The translations under genes were made by a program, and so were the position numbers. Under the pieces are notes generated by a model. It did no database searches and had not been told where the DNA came from. It saw nothing but the letters and a program-made list of their open reading frames with translations. Shown piece after piece: positions 15,692-24,485 of a stretch of 64,000 nt of DNA. Source of the DNA: CFX5 sp023384495 (GTDB lineage Bacteria; Chloroflexota; Anaerolineae; Caldilineales; Caldilineaceae); assembly GCA_048499455.1 (NCBI GenBank), contig JASNZV010000009.1:207957-271956 (forward strand), given 5' to 3'. The stretch's first letter is position 1; the number at the start of each line of letters is the position of its first letter.

Positions 15692-15762
15692 GGATTGTCT
15701 TTCTGGGATGGTGATGGGGCCCGCGTGGCGCGTAAGCCAGCGACGCGCCACGCATCGCGCGA

Positions 15763-16713
15763 TCAATATCCCAACTTTTTGTCCACCACATTGTAGAGCG
15801 GCTCGCCGGCCAGATAGCGGCGAAGATTCTCCTTGATGATATTGCGGACATTGGCCTGCGTCTGCTCCGAGGCGGGCGAGCAGTGGGGGGTGATGAGCAC
15901 GTTGGGGGCGTCCCACAGTTCGCTGTCGGCGGGCAGCGGCTCGACGGCGGCCACGTCAAATCCGGCGCCGGCCAACCGGCCATCGCGCAACATGGCAGTC
16001 GCGGTCGGCTCATCGACAATGCCGCCGCGCGACATCACCAGCAGGAACGAGCCCGGCTTCATCTGCTGCAACTGCGCGGCGCCGATCAGCCCGCGCGTCT
16101 CGGGCGTAATCGGGATGGCGATCACCACCACATCCGAGCGGCGCATCAGATCGTCCAGCCCATCGAGCAGACGCAACTCGCTTACATAGTCGGGCTTCTG
16201 CACGGGGTGGGCGTCTACGGCAATGATCTCCATCTCGAACGCGTGCGCTCGTTTGGCAATCGCGCGCCCGATCTGCCCCAGGCCCACAATGCCCATGGTC
16301 ATCCCCACCAGCCCCACATAAGGGCGGGTGCGCGGTGTGTTCCAGACATGCTGTTTCTGGTTTTCGTAGAGTTGAGCAAAGTTGCGCGCCAGGTGGATCA
16401 ACATACCAAAGGTGTGTTCGGCAATGGTGGTGGCGTGAGCGCCGCGCGTGTTGCAGACGACAATGTCGGTGTCGCGCAGCTCGGGGACGGCCTGCATCCA
16501 TTCCACCCCGGCGCTGCCCGACTGGATCCAGCGCAGATTGGGGGCGGCGCGCAACAGATCGCTGGTCACTGCGCCAAAGGCGACCTCCGCATTGGCGGCG
16601 GCCTGGGCCAGCTCGTCGGGCGTTGCGCCGCTGACAAATTCAACCTGGGGAAACTCCTGTTGCCAGTCGCCGACATAGTGGTGCATATAGGGAGAGGTGA
16701 TCAATACCTTCAT
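15763..16713 (-). CDS. D-isomer-specific 2-hydroxyacid dehydrogenase
   Basis: A 316-aa NAD-dependent dehydrogenase. The Rossmann motif is GIVGLGQIG. The catalytic Arg lies in MSRGGIVDE, the Glu in DVAAVEPLP and the His in TPHCSP, all in canonical order. The relatively short catalytic domain and the VSGATPDEL start resemble the GhrA/phosphoglycerate dehydrogenase-like glyoxylate/hydroxypyruvate reductases. Start ATG 16713 begins directly with the beta strand MKVLITSPY. The longer frame to 16821 has no family similarity. Confidence 0.9.
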   Translation of the reverse strand: MKVLITSPYMHHYVGDWQQEFPQVEFVSGATPDELAQAAANAEVAFGAVTSDLLRAAPNLRWIQSGSAGVEWMQAVPELRDTDIVVCNTRGAHATTIAEHTFGMLIHLARNFAQLYENQKQHVWNTPRTRPYVGLVGMTMGIVGLGQIGRAIAKRAHAFEMEIIAVDAHPVQKPDYVSELRLLDGLDDLMRRSDVVVIAIPITPETRGLIGAAQLQQMKPGSFLLVMSRGGIVDEPTATAMLRDGRLAGAGFDVAAVEPLPADSELWDAPNVLITPHCSPASEQTQANVRNIIKENLRRYLAGEPLYNVVDKKLGY

Positions 16714-16875
16714 CGTTGGGTTCCTCGCATCCTCTGGTCTGCGCGGTTTGCATCTTGTCCGCGCCGTAACGGGTTGAGTTGGTAATATGGGTTTTGTAGG
16801 CACCTTGGGAGCCGTGCGCACAGCGTGAGTATATCACAACCCGCGGGCAAGCGGTATGCGGAAAAACGGGCAGCG

Positions 16876-17445
16876 CTAGCGCTGGTGGGTGAAGGGCAAC
16901 ATGCGATTGAGGTAGCGGTCGCGATAGACCAGGTGGTGGCGGATGCCCAGCCCCCAATGCGCCAGGAGCGTCGCCACAATCAGCCAGGCCGTGAGGCGGT
17001 GCGTCCACTGGGCGATGAGGGCCACGGTGGCGTCTTCGCCCATAAAGTTGGGCAGATGCCAGCGGCTGAAAAAGTGGACGCCATAGCCGCCGGTCATCAC
17101 ATACAGATAACCGCTAATGGGCATGAGAAACATGCAGATATAGAGGATCCGCTCGATCCAGTGGATGAGTAGCTTTTCGCCGGCGCTCAGATTGGGCGCC
17201 CAGCCGGGCAACGGCGTCGTCTTGCGCCAGGTGAAGCGCAGCATGGCCACCCCCAACAGGATCAGCCCAATCGACTTGTGCCAGTTGTAGAGCGCGCCCT
17301 GGGTGTAGCCAAAGGTGGTCGTCCCCTGCGGTGTATTGAGCATGGCGTACGCCACCACAAACTGGTTGACGAAGAAGAGAAAGACCAGCCAGTGCAGCAG
17401 CTTGGTGACCCAACCATAGCGAGTTGTCGTGCTCTTGACCGGCAT
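16876..17445 (-). CDS. Cytochrome b561 family protein
   Basis: A 189-aa integral-membrane di-heme b-type cytochrome with four predicted helices. Candidate heme-ligand His residues sit in KLLHWLVF, NWHKSIG, WTHRLTAW and AHWGLGIRHH. Bacterial members oxidise quinol or scavenge superoxide. It appears monocistronic. An extended -10 promoter (TGCTACAAT) is read on the minus strand at 17509-17517. Confidence 0.9.
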   Translation of the reverse strand: MPVKSTTTRYGWVTKLLHWLVFLFFVNQFVVAYAMLNTPQGTTTFGYTQGALYNWHKSIGLILLGVAMLRFTWRKTTPLPGWAPNLSAGEKLLIHWIERILYICMFLMPISGYLYVMTGGYGVHFFSRWHLPNFMGEDATVALIAQWTHRLTAWLIVATLLAHWGLGIRHHLVYRDRYLNRMLPFTHQR

Positions 17446-17508
17446 GATTTCGTCTTTCTGCGCTTCCTCGGCCTGTTCTCAGAATGCGGAATGATTGCGA
17501 CGCCTCCG

Positions 17509-17517
17509 ATTGTAGCA
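17509..17517 (-). promoter_or_regulatory. Extended -10 promoter of cytochrome b561
   Basis: The minus strand reads TGCTACAAT, a TGn plus TACAAT extended -10 element. No good -35 lies at the right distance, which extended -10 promoters do not require. The leader would be about 60 nt. Confidence 0.4.
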
Positions 17518-17565
17518 CAGGTACTGGGATTGCGCCTACAGAATCAGAAACGATCTGCCTGTATT

Positions 17566-17594
17566 TTGACAACGGATTTGGAGTTTGTTACCAT
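17566..17594 (+). promoter_or_regulatory. Possible promoter of the riboswitch-mrp transcript
   Basis: TTGACA, a 17-bp spacer and TACCAT (4 of 6 matches) lie about 110 bp upstream of the yybP-ykoY aptamer. It is the best candidate in this intergenic region, but the -10 box is weak. Confidence 0.35.
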
Positions 17595-17702
17595 CCAGAG
17601 CAATAAAGAATCCAATTGTTCGCTCAACTGTTCATGGGAATAAGTTGGGATTGCAGACAAGGTGAACAGAAAGATTTGACCTTAATAAAAACAAAACAGG
17701 TA

Positions 17703-17810
17703 TTGGTTGGGGAGTAGCCACTTGCATTTGCAAGTCGAGCCATCGTCAATTCGGAGCAGATAGCTCCCGGTTGCTCGTACGTGCTTCGGCGCTATTGGCG
17801 AGACCGCCGC
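17703..17810 (+). ncRNA. yybP-ykoY (Mn2+-sensing) riboswitch aptamer
   Basis: GGGGAGTAG at 17709, CGTCAATTCGG near 17744 and GGCGAGACC at 17797-17805 are the conserved L1, P3 and L3 blocks of the yybP-ykoY family, in correct order and spacing. GG/CC pairing closes P1 with one bulge. The family binds Mn2+ and, in the E. coli alx case, also responds to alkaline pH. The next gene is mrpA, about 300 bp downstream, an unusual partner. The block match is strong; the ligand is inferred from the family. Confidence 0.9.
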
Positions 17811-17891
17811 GACGTTTTACTGACGTACTGTGCCCGAATCTGGTCAACGGGGACACGTTCGCCGAGTATCGCCGGGCGGTCTCGTTTTTTT
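17799..17891 (+). terminator. Riboswitch-controlled terminator
   Basis: CGAGACCGCC (17799-17808) lies within the aptamer's 3' edge and pairs perfectly with GGCGGTCTCG (17875-17884), which is followed by seven T. The 66-nt apical part folds into its own GTGCCCG/CGGGGACAC hairpin. Terminator and aptamer are mutually exclusive, so ligand binding should permit read-through (ON switch). Confidence 0.75.
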
Positions 17892-18051
17892 CATCCACTC
17901 GTTGGCCCAATGCTCAGCTACAACGCCGCGCTCGTTACCATTTTTGACCCAGTGTCGCCCAGTGCAAGGGCGAATGGAGTGTGATTTCACGGGCTGGTGT
18001 GAGCAAAAACGGCTGTCCCTCCAGAAAATGGTCGCCCGGCCCTGCATGTTG

Positions 18052-18070
18052 CCGCCTCACAATGAGGCGG
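18052..18070 (+). other. Hairpin in the mrpA leader
   Basis: CCGCCTCA and TGAGGCGG pair around a 3-nt loop, 38 bp before the mrpA start. No T run follows. It may affect mRNA stability or translation of mrpA. The stretch 17892-18050 holds nothing else I recognise. Confidence 0.4.
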
Positions 18071-18107
18071 TCCCCCGCCAAACCATAAGTAAGGACCCTT
18101 CGTAACC

Positions 18108-20525
18108 ATGCTGATTGCCCTGCTTGCTCTGTTGACTGTTTCCAGCCCGATCTTGTGGCTGCTCAGGCCGCACCGTTGGCGCCACGCCGGCTGGCTGGCG
18201 GCGATCCCGCCTGCGCTGGTGACAGTGTGGCTTGTCACCCAACTGGCGCCGGTAGGCCAGGGCGTTATTGTCACCGAGCAGGTGACGTGGTCAGACGCCT
18301 TTGGGCTAAACCTGCAACTACGCCTCGACGGGCTGGCCCTGCTCTTTGGGTTAATCATCGCCGGGATCGGCGTGTGCATCGCCATCTACGCCGGCTACTA
18401 CTTTGAAGACGACCCCAAGTTGGGCTATTTCTACGCCCTCCTCTTTTTGTTTATGCCCAGCATGCTTGGGCTGGTATGGGCCGACAATCTGCTGGCGCTC
18501 TTTGTGTTTTGGGAAGGCACCAGCATCACTAGCTATCTGCTGATCTCGTTCAAGCTGGCCGACAAGGCGGCGCTTGAGGGGGCGCGCCGCGCGCTGATTG
18601 TCACGGGGATGGGCGCGCTGGCTATGCTGGGTGGCCTTGTGCTGTTGGGGCAGATGGCCGGCGACTACACCATCAGCGGCATTCTGGCTCAGGCGCCTGC
18701 GGCGCTCATGGCCAACCCGCTCTTCCCCGCCGCGCTCGTGTTGATCCTATTGGGCGCGTTTACCAAGTCGGCCCAGTTCCCGTTTCACTTCTGGTTGCCC
18801 GGCGCCATGTCGGCGCCGACGCCGGCCAGCGCTTATCTGCATTCGGCCACCATGGTCAAGGCTGGCGTCTATTTGCTGGCGCGTATGCACCCCGCGCTGG
18901 GCGAACATCCGCTCTGGTTTTGGGCGTTGTTTGTCATTGGCGGTGTCACCATGCTCTTGGGCGCCAGCAGCGCGCTCCGCTACTATGACCTGAAGGCAAT
19001 CCTGGCGCACGCCACGGTGAGCCAGTTGGGCGTGCTGGTGATGCTGTTGGCCTTCACCGGCGAAAAGGCGGCGGTGGCTGTCGTGCTGGGCATTTTGGCC
19101 CATGCGCTCTATAAGGGGCCGCTCTTTCTCATTGCCGGCATCATCGACCATGCAACAGGCACACGCGATATTCGCCAGTTGGCTGGCCTAGGCCGCAGGT
19201 TGCCACTGGTGGCCGCCACCGTTTTTCTTGCCGGCATCTCTATGGCCGGGCTGTTGCCCACCTTTGGCTTTGTGGCCAAAGAGACGGCGCTCGAAAGTTT
19301 TTATGGCTATGTGACCGAAGGGGATCTAATTTTGGGGTGGGTTGGCTTGGTGGCCACGGCCCTGGGCGGCGCCTTCTTTGTGGCCTATAGCCTGACGCTC
19401 ATCTGGGAGCCGTTCTTCCGCCGGCGAGCGTCGCTAGAGGCTGTCGACGTACATCACAAGCCGCGCGTGCTCTTTGTTGCCCCGGCGCTGGTTCTGACGC
19501 TCATCGGCAGCATGATCCCCTTTTTACTCGGGGTGCTGGAACATGACCTCTTTGCCCCACCGGCTGCCGCCATTGTGGGCGCGCCGGTGGATGTCCATCT
19601 GCTGCTCTGGCATGGCTTTACGCCGGTTCTCTACACCAGCCTGGTGGCGATTGGCGTGGGTGTAGTCATCTTTTTGTTGCGCGAGCCAGTGCGCGCAGCG
19701 TTTGCCCGCACGCCAGCCTGGCTCAACGGACAATTTATGTTTGACCAATCCATTGACGCCCTCTATGCCCTGGCCCACTGGAGCACCCGCACGGTGCAGG
19801 GCGCATCGTTTGCCACTCAGCTCAGCGTTACCTTCCTGGCCGCGTCTGCATTTGTTGTGTATGCGCTGCTGGGCGCCGGCCTCATCGGGGACTTGCGCAA
19901 CGACTGGGGCGCCCTGCCCACATTTTATGAGGTCGTGCTGAGCCTGCTTGCCATCTCCGCCGCGCTGGTGACGGCGCGCCTGCGCAACCGCCTCAGCGCC
20001 ATTATCAGCATCGGCGTGGTGGGCGTTGTGATGACGCTCATCTTTGTCTTTTTTGGGGCGCCCGACCTGGCCCTGACGCAATTGCTCATTGAATTGCTCA
20101 CCGTGGTCATGCTGGTGCTCGTCTTCTATCGTATCCCCCCGCGCGACCACCCCAGCATGAGCCGCCCCATGCGCATCCGCAACTGGGTGGTGGCGTGCGC
20201 CGTGGGCCTCTGGGGAGGCGTGATGGCGCTGTTGGGCGCGGAGTCGCCGCTGCGGCCCGCGATCAGCGAGTTCTTTCTGCTTAACGCCGTGCCGGCAGCC
20301 CACGGCGGCAATATTGTCAATGTCATTTTGGTGGATTTCCGCGCCTTTGACACCTTTGGCGAAATCACGGTGCTGGTGATCGCCGCGGTGGGCGGCTATG
20401 CGCTGTTGCGGGCGTGGCGGCTACGGCCGGCCCGCGTCGCTGAACCGTTGGACGAAACGATGGCGTCAGCGGCCCAATCTGTTTCATCCTCATCGCCAAA
20501 CGCAGAGGAGACATCTCATGCCTGA
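18108..20525 (+). CDS. mrpA: Mrp antiporter subunit A
   Basis: An 805-aa polytopic membrane protein and the largest subunit of the Mrp-type cation/proton antiporter, homologous to NuoL. The N-terminal two thirds carry the proton-channel helices with the conserved Glu (VFWEGTSITSYLL) and Lys/His (FHFWLPGAMSAPTPASAYLH). The C-terminal third contains an MbhD/DUF4040 segment (ISIGVVGVVMTLIFVFFGAP) and an MbhE-like segment (ILVDFRAFDTFGEITVLVI), as in full-length MrpA. It begins the seven-gene operon and overlaps mrpB. A yybP-ykoY riboswitch lies upstream. Confidence 0.96.
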   Translation: MLIALLALLTVSSPILWLLRPHRWRHAGWLAAIPPALVTVWLVTQLAPVGQGVIVTEQVTWSDAFGLNLQLRLDGLALLFGLIIAGIGVCIAIYAGYYFEDDPKLGYFYALLFLFMPSMLGLVWADNLLALFVFWEGTSITSYLLISFKLADKAALEGARRALIVTGMGALAMLGGLVLLGQMAGDYTISGILAQAPAALMANPLFPAALVLILLGAFTKSAQFPFHFWLPGAMSAPTPASAYLHSATMVKAGVYLLARMHPALGEHPLWFWALFVIGGVTMLLGASSALRYYDLKAILAHATVSQLGVLVMLLAFTGEKAAVAVVLGILAHALYKGPLFLIAGIIDHATGTRDIRQLAGLGRRLPLVAATVFLAGISMAGLLPTFGFVAKETALESFYGYVTEGDLILGWVGLVATALGGAFFVAYSLTLIWEPFFRRRASLEAVDVHHKPRVLFVAPALVLTLIGSMIPFLLGVLEHDLFAPPAAAIVGAPVDVHLLLWHGFTPVLYTSLVAIGVGVVIFLLREPVRAAFARTPAWLNGQFMFDQSIDALYALAHWSTRTVQGASFATQLSVTFLAASAFVVYALLGAGLIGDLRNDWGALPTFYEVVLSLLAISAALVTARLRNRLSAIISIGVVGVVMTLIFVFFGAPDLALTQLLIELLTVVMLVLVFYRIPPRDHPSMSRPMRIRNWVVACAVGLWGGVMALLGAESPLRPAISEFFLLNAVPAAHGGNIVNVILVDFRAFDTFGEITVLVIAAVGGYALLRAWRLRPARVAEPLDETMASAAQSVSSSSPNAEETSHA

Positions 20526-20934
20526 ACTCTATTTATCGCTGCTCGACCGCATTCTCACGCCTGTGCTGCTTGTGCTGGCGGTGCTGCTCTTGCTGGTGGG
20601 GCACAATCACCCCGGTGGCGGCTTTATCGCCGGGCTTGTCGTAGCGGCTGCCTTTCTCATGCAGATCATCACGCGCGGCGACCAGTTCGTACGGACGTTG
20701 ATTGGCCGCTATTTGCAGCCAGTGATGGGGGTGGGGTTGCTGTTGGCTGTTTTGGCCGCCCTCATCGGCGTGTTGCAGGGTGGTTTTTTCTATGGGGTTT
20801 GGTGGAAACTCCCCCTGGGCGAAAACTTCATCGAATTTGGCACGCCGACGCTCTTTGACATTGGCGTCTTTCTGGTGGTGAGCGCCGTCGTCACATCCTA
20901 TATTCTCGAATTCAGCCGCCAGGCGGAAAGGTAG
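20518..20934 (+). CDS. mrpB: Mrp antiporter subunit B
   Basis: A 138-aa membrane protein with four predicted helices and the family signature GHNHPGGGFIAGLVVAAAFL. MrpB is required for assembly of the antiporter complex. ATG 20518 overlaps the mrpA stop by eight bases, indicating translational coupling. The last helix and the FDIGVFLVV motif match MnhB/MrpB. Confidence 0.95.
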   Translation: MPELYLSLLDRILTPVLLVLAVLLLLVGHNHPGGGFIAGLVVAAAFLMQIITRGDQFVRTLIGRYLQPVMGVGLLLAVLAALIGVLQGGFFYGVWWKLPLGENFIEFGTPTLFDIGVFLVVSAVVTSYILEFSRQAER

Positions 20935-20939
20935 CGACC

Positions 20940-21416
20940 ATGATCGGTCTGGTTTTGGCGATTTTGGTGGCGGCGCTGATGGGCACGGGCGCCTATCTTG
21001 TGTTGCAGCGCAGCCCCATCCGCCTGGTATTGGGGTTGACCCTGTTAACCCACGGTGTCAATCTTTTGCTCTTTGGCACGGGCGCGCTGCGCCGCGGTCT
21101 GCCGCCGGTGGTGCTGAACAAGGCGACCTATGAAGAAGAGATTGGTCATTTTGTCGACCCCTTGCCGCAAGCGCTCATCCTGACGGCAATTGTCATCAGC
21201 TTTGGCATCATGGCCTTTATCATCGCGTTGCTCAATCGTCGCAACTCGCTTGAGAAGGGTGACGACCCATGCACCGAGCGCACGGATGATCCATTTGCGC
21301 TGGGGGCGCGCCACGAGCTGCGGCGCGTAGATGAAGATTACGAGTGGCTGGAAGACGCCATTCTCAGCCGCCCGGCGGCGTCCGCCCCAAGCGGGGCGCA
21401 GGAAGGGGCACAGTAA
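20940..21416 (+). CDS. mrpC: Mrp antiporter subunit C (NuoK-like)
   Basis: A 158-aa protein with three predicted helices, homologous to NuoK. The conserved core includes RLVLGLTLLTHGVNLLLF and DPLPQALILTAIVISFGIMA. The core ends near residue 100. The remaining roughly 55 residues are a charged C-terminal tail (RTDDPFALGARHELRRVDED) absent from the usual ~113-aa MrpC. It starts 5 bp after mrpB and one base separates its stop from mrpD. Confidence 0.94.
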   Translation: MIGLVLAILVAALMGTGAYLVLQRSPIRLVLGLTLLTHGVNLLLFGTGALRRGLPPVVLNKATYEEEIGHFVDPLPQALILTAIVISFGIMAFIIALLNRRNSLEKGDDPCTERTDDPFALGARHELRRVDEDYEWLEDAILSRPAASAPSGAQEGAQ

Positions 21417-21417
21417 G

Positions 21418-22998
21418 ATGACCGTGGACGTAAACTGGCTGGCGGCGCCGATTGTGATCCCGCTGATCTGCGCTGGCATTGGGTTGTTGGCCACGCCACG
21501 GCGGCGGCGGGTGCAATTGCGTGTCCAACGTACGCTGGCTGCGGTGGCGGTCATTGCCAACCTGGCAGTAGCAATTGGGCTGCTGGCGGCCACCATCGGC
21601 GGCGATCAGCGTCTTGTCTTGCAAATGGGGTTGTGGCAGGCGCCCTTTGGCATTACCGTGGTGGCCGACGGTCTGAGTACGATCATGTTGACGTTGACGG
21701 GTCTGCTTATGGCCGCCACGGTGTTCTATGCCATGGGCACACTCGACGAGCGCGAGGGGATGAACTTTCACCCGCTGCTGCTCTTTTTGCTAATGGGCGT
21801 TAACGGGGCCTTTCTGGCGGGTGATCTGTTTAACCTCTATGTCTTCTTTGAAGTCTTGCTGATGGCCAGCTTTGTTTTGCTAACGCTGGGCGGGCGCCCT
21901 TCGCAGGTCAACGGCGGCATCCGTTACGTGGTGCTCAACCTGGTGGCGTCGAGCATGTTTCTGGTCACTGCGGGCGTTGCCTATGGCACGTTGGGCACGC
22001 TCAATTTTGCCCACCTGGCCGAGCGCCTCGAACTTGCGCCTCCATCGCTGCGCATTGTGTTGGCGGGGATGTTGCTGATCACCTATGGCAGCAAGGCTGG
22101 GCTTTTCCCCCTGTTTTTCTGGTTGCCGGCCAGCTACCATACCCCCCACCCGGCGGTGACCGCGATCTTTGGCGGCTTGCTGACCAAGGTGGGCATCTAT
22201 GCGCTCTTTCGGATATTCCCTTTGCTTTTTCCCGAATTTCTGGTCGGCTGGCAATCGTTGATCCTGGCGATTGCGGGTCTCACCATGCTCACCGGGGTCT
22301 TTGGCGCGATGGCGGTGGAAACGGTGCGCCGCGTGCTCAGTTTTCACGTCATCAGCCAGGTCGGGTATATGGTGATGGGGCTGGGGCTGGCCGTTACCGG
22401 CAACGAACTGGTGGCCGGCTTTGGCATGGCCGCGGGAATTTTCTACATCGTCCACCATATGATCGTCAAGACGGCGTTGCTCATGGCAGGCGGCGCAGCG
22501 GAATTGGAGATGGGATCGGGGCAACTGGAGCCGGGTTATCTGGGGGGGCTGGTAAAGCGGTGGCCCGCGCTGGCGGTGATCTTCTTTCTGGCCGCCTTTT
22601 CCCTGGCGGGTATTCCGCCGTCCAGCGGCTTTATTAGCAAACTGGGTTTGCTGCAGATCGCGGTCGACAACGGCGCCTGGGTCATTGCCAGCGTCAGCCT
22701 CTTGGTCAGCCTGTTGACGCTGATGAGCATGGTGCGCCTCTGGCAGAAGGGATTCGCCGGCCCCCTGGAGCAATCAGCAATGCCGGCGATTACACCGGAC
22801 ATGGGCCCGCGGCGCTGGCTGACATTGACGCCGATCGCGCTCCTCGTCTTCGTCAGTTTGACAATCGGCATCTTTAGCGCGCCGTTCTTCCAGTGGTCGA
22901 GCATTGCTGCGGCGCAAGTCTTGGATCGAGATGGCTATATCCAGGCTGTGGCCCCAACCGACGCCATCGAACGGATAGAGGTGGGACACCATGAATGA
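21418..22998 (+). CDS. mrpD: Mrp antiporter subunit D (NuoN/M-like)
   Basis: A 526-aa proton-pumping-type membrane subunit with about 14 helices. Conserved features are NLYVFFEVLLMASFVLL with the key Glu, KAGLFPLFFWLPASYHTPHP with Lys and His, and SFHVISQVGYMVMGLGLA. ATG 21418 follows the mrpC stop by one base. The longer frame from 21331 overlaps mrpC and lacks similarity. It overlaps mrpE by eight bases. Confidence 0.96.
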   Translation: MTVDVNWLAAPIVIPLICAGIGLLATPRRRRVQLRVQRTLAAVAVIANLAVAIGLLAATIGGDQRLVLQMGLWQAPFGITVVADGLSTIMLTLTGLLMAATVFYAMGTLDEREGMNFHPLLLFLLMGVNGAFLAGDLFNLYVFFEVLLMASFVLLTLGGRPSQVNGGIRYVVLNLVASSMFLVTAGVAYGTLGTLNFAHLAERLELAPPSLRIVLAGMLLITYGSKAGLFPLFFWLPASYHTPHPAVTAIFGGLLTKVGIYALFRIFPLLFPEFLVGWQSLILAIAGLTMLTGVFGAMAVETVRRVLSFHVISQVGYMVMGLGLAVTGNELVAGFGMAAGIFYIVHHMIVKTALLMAGGAAELEMGSGQLEPGYLGGLVKRWPALAVIFFLAAFSLAGIPPSSGFISKLGLLQIAVDNGAWVIASVSLLVSLLTLMSMVRLWQKGFAGPLEQSAMPAITPDMGPRRWLTLTPIALLVFVSLTIGIFSAPFFQWSSIAAAQVLDRDGYIQAVAPTDAIERIEVGHHE

Positions 22999-23542
22999 TC
23001 AACTGGCGCCGTCAACAAGGCCGTCGTCGCGGTCGTCGGTGGCCGAACGCAACCAGCGCGTCGTCTTTCTGCTCTTGGTGAATATTGGCCTGGCCGTGCT
23101 CTGGCACGTCTTTCTGTCGGCGTGGGGCGCTATCGATTATCTCATCGGCCTGGTGATTGGCGCCTCGGCGCTTACGATTTACGAACGGGAGTATGGACGG
23201 CGTATCGTTGCGCTTATTTCGTTTGTCTTTTATGTGTTGGGGCAGATCGTGGTCAGCAACATCAACGTGGCGCGTGTGGTTCTCCAGCGCAACCCCAAAA
23301 TTTACCCAGCCATCATCGGCGTCCCGCTGACCGCCGACGGCAATGTTGAGGTCATCATCCTCGCCACGGTGCTTACATTGACGCCCGGCACCGTCAGTGT
23401 CGATCTACATGAGGATGAACACGGTCAGCGGACGCTCTATGTGCATGACTTTGTTCTGCAAGACCCGGACACGTTCCGCCACAAGATCAAGGACTCGTTT
23501 GAACGTCGCCTGTTATTGGTGACAAGAGGAGAAGCGCCATGA
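22991..23542 (+). CDS. mrpE: Mrp antiporter subunit E
   Basis: A 183-aa protein with two N-terminal membrane segments and a cytoplasmic C-terminal domain. The signature TVLTLTPGTVSVDLHEDE is characteristic of MrpE/MnhE, and YVHDFVLQDP follows. The first ~20 residues are polar and Ser/Arg-rich, somewhat longer than in relatives. It overlaps both mrpD and mrpF. Confidence 0.94.
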   Translation: MNDQLAPSTRPSSRSSVAERNQRVVFLLLVNIGLAVLWHVFLSAWGAIDYLIGLVIGASALTIYEREYGRRIVALISFVFYVLGQIVVSNINVARVVLQRNPKIYPAIIGVPLTADGNVEVIILATVLTLTPGTVSVDLHEDEHGQRTLYVHDFVLQDPDTFRHKIKDSFERRLLLVTRGEAP

Positions 23543-23829
23543 ACGCGACCGAGATGACGGCCTTTAGCCTCAGCCTGGACATACTGATCGGGCTTCTGGC
23601 GTTGTCGCTGGCCCTTTGCTTTTTCCGACTCTACCGGGGCCCCGATGTGCCCAACCGCACGGTTGCCTTCGACCTGATCAGCCTTCACGCAGTGGGGCTG
23701 GTTGCGCTTTTTGCCATTCGCAACAATGCGCCGCCGTTGCTGGAGATCACACTGGTGACGGCTGTGTTGGGCTTTCTAGGGACAGTGCTGTTGGCCCGTT
23801 ATCTGGAATATTCTGAAACACAGGATTGA
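23539..23829 (+). CDS. mrpF: Mrp antiporter subunit F
   Basis: A 96-aa protein with three predicted helices. Family residues include RLYRGPDVPNRTVAFDLI and LVTAVLGFLGTVLLARYLE. ATGA overlap with mrpE at 23539 shows coupling. About 100 bp separates it from mrpG; that gap holds no recognised element. Confidence 0.93.
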   Translation: MNATEMTAFSLSLDILIGLLALSLALCFFRLYRGPDVPNRTVAFDLISLHAVGLVALFAIRNNAPPLLEITLVTAVLGFLGTVLLARYLEYSETQD

Positions 23830-23929
23830 ATGACGCCGTTTGGGGTTGCAAACGCGAACAAGTTTTCGTCTACATATGAGATTGTGCACCTGGCGGCCCC
23901 ACCCGGGCCGGCAATGGATGGAGGATTCT

Positions 23930-24280
23930 ATGTCGCTGCGCGAGGCAATCATTTTGACCATTACGGGGATCGGCGTGGCCTTTATGCTGATCAGCGCGAT
24001 TGGCGTCGTCCGCCTGCCCGATGTATTCACGCGTATGCACGCCAACGGCAAAGCGGCGACGCTGGGCATCAGTTGCCTGATGCTGGCGTCTGGCATCTAT
24101 TACCCTGACTATTTCGGGCGAATGTTTACGTTGGTGATGCTCTTTTTTATTACCGCCCCAATCGCCACTACGGCCATGGCGCGGGCCGCTTATCGCGTCC
24201 GTAATCCGGTGGAAAAGTTTGTGTTGCACCATGATGAAATGAGGCAGGCGCCTCCGGCAACCACAGCACAGCACGAGTGA
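23930..24280 (+). CDS. mrpG: Mrp antiporter subunit G
   Basis: A 116-aa protein with three predicted helices and the MrpG signature GVVRLPDVFTRMHANGKAAT. ATG 23930 has GGAGG at ideal spacing; the longer frame from 23840 is not family-like. It is the last gene of the operon, giving a complete A-G set. A 12-bp hairpin immediately follows the stop. Confidence 0.94.
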   Translation: MSLREAIILTITGIGVAFMLISAIGVVRLPDVFTRMHANGKAATLGISCLMLASGIYYPDYFGRMFTLVMLFFITAPIATTAMARAAYRVRNPVEKFVLHHDEMRQAPPATTAQHE

Positions 24281-24319
24281 ACTCACCCGGCCTGTGGCAG
24301 TCATACTGGCCGGGTGAGT
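24281..24319. terminator. Hairpin after the mrp operon
   Basis: ACTCACCCGGCC (24281-24292) and GGCCGGGTGAGT (24308-24319) pair perfectly around 15 nt, starting at the base after the mrpG stop. No T run follows, so it may terminate weakly or protect the 3' end. Confidence 0.55.
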
Positions 24320-24400
24320 ACGCCTCATGCTCGATCGGCACACGCCGCGTCAAGCGGCGCAGTGAGTTGGCGCCTGCAGATGGTTGCGGATAGCCTCTTC

Positions 24401-24485
24401 GCGCCGATCCGGATAACAGTGCGACCAAGTGCCTTTGTAGGTATAGTTGTCGGACCCGCAACCGTTATTTGGATGGGTTCTTATT
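24401..24485. repeat. Dispersed repeat family A/B/C, copy A
   Basis: Runs from GCGCCGATCCGGATAACAGT to GGGTTCTTATT. The segment GTCGGACCCGCA...GGTTCTTA matches copy B (53511-53608) and copy C (59830-59885). The ends are imperfect inverted repeats. It lies between the mrp operon and a minus-strand gene whose TAA stop (24481-24483) is part of the repeat end. Confidence 0.6.
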
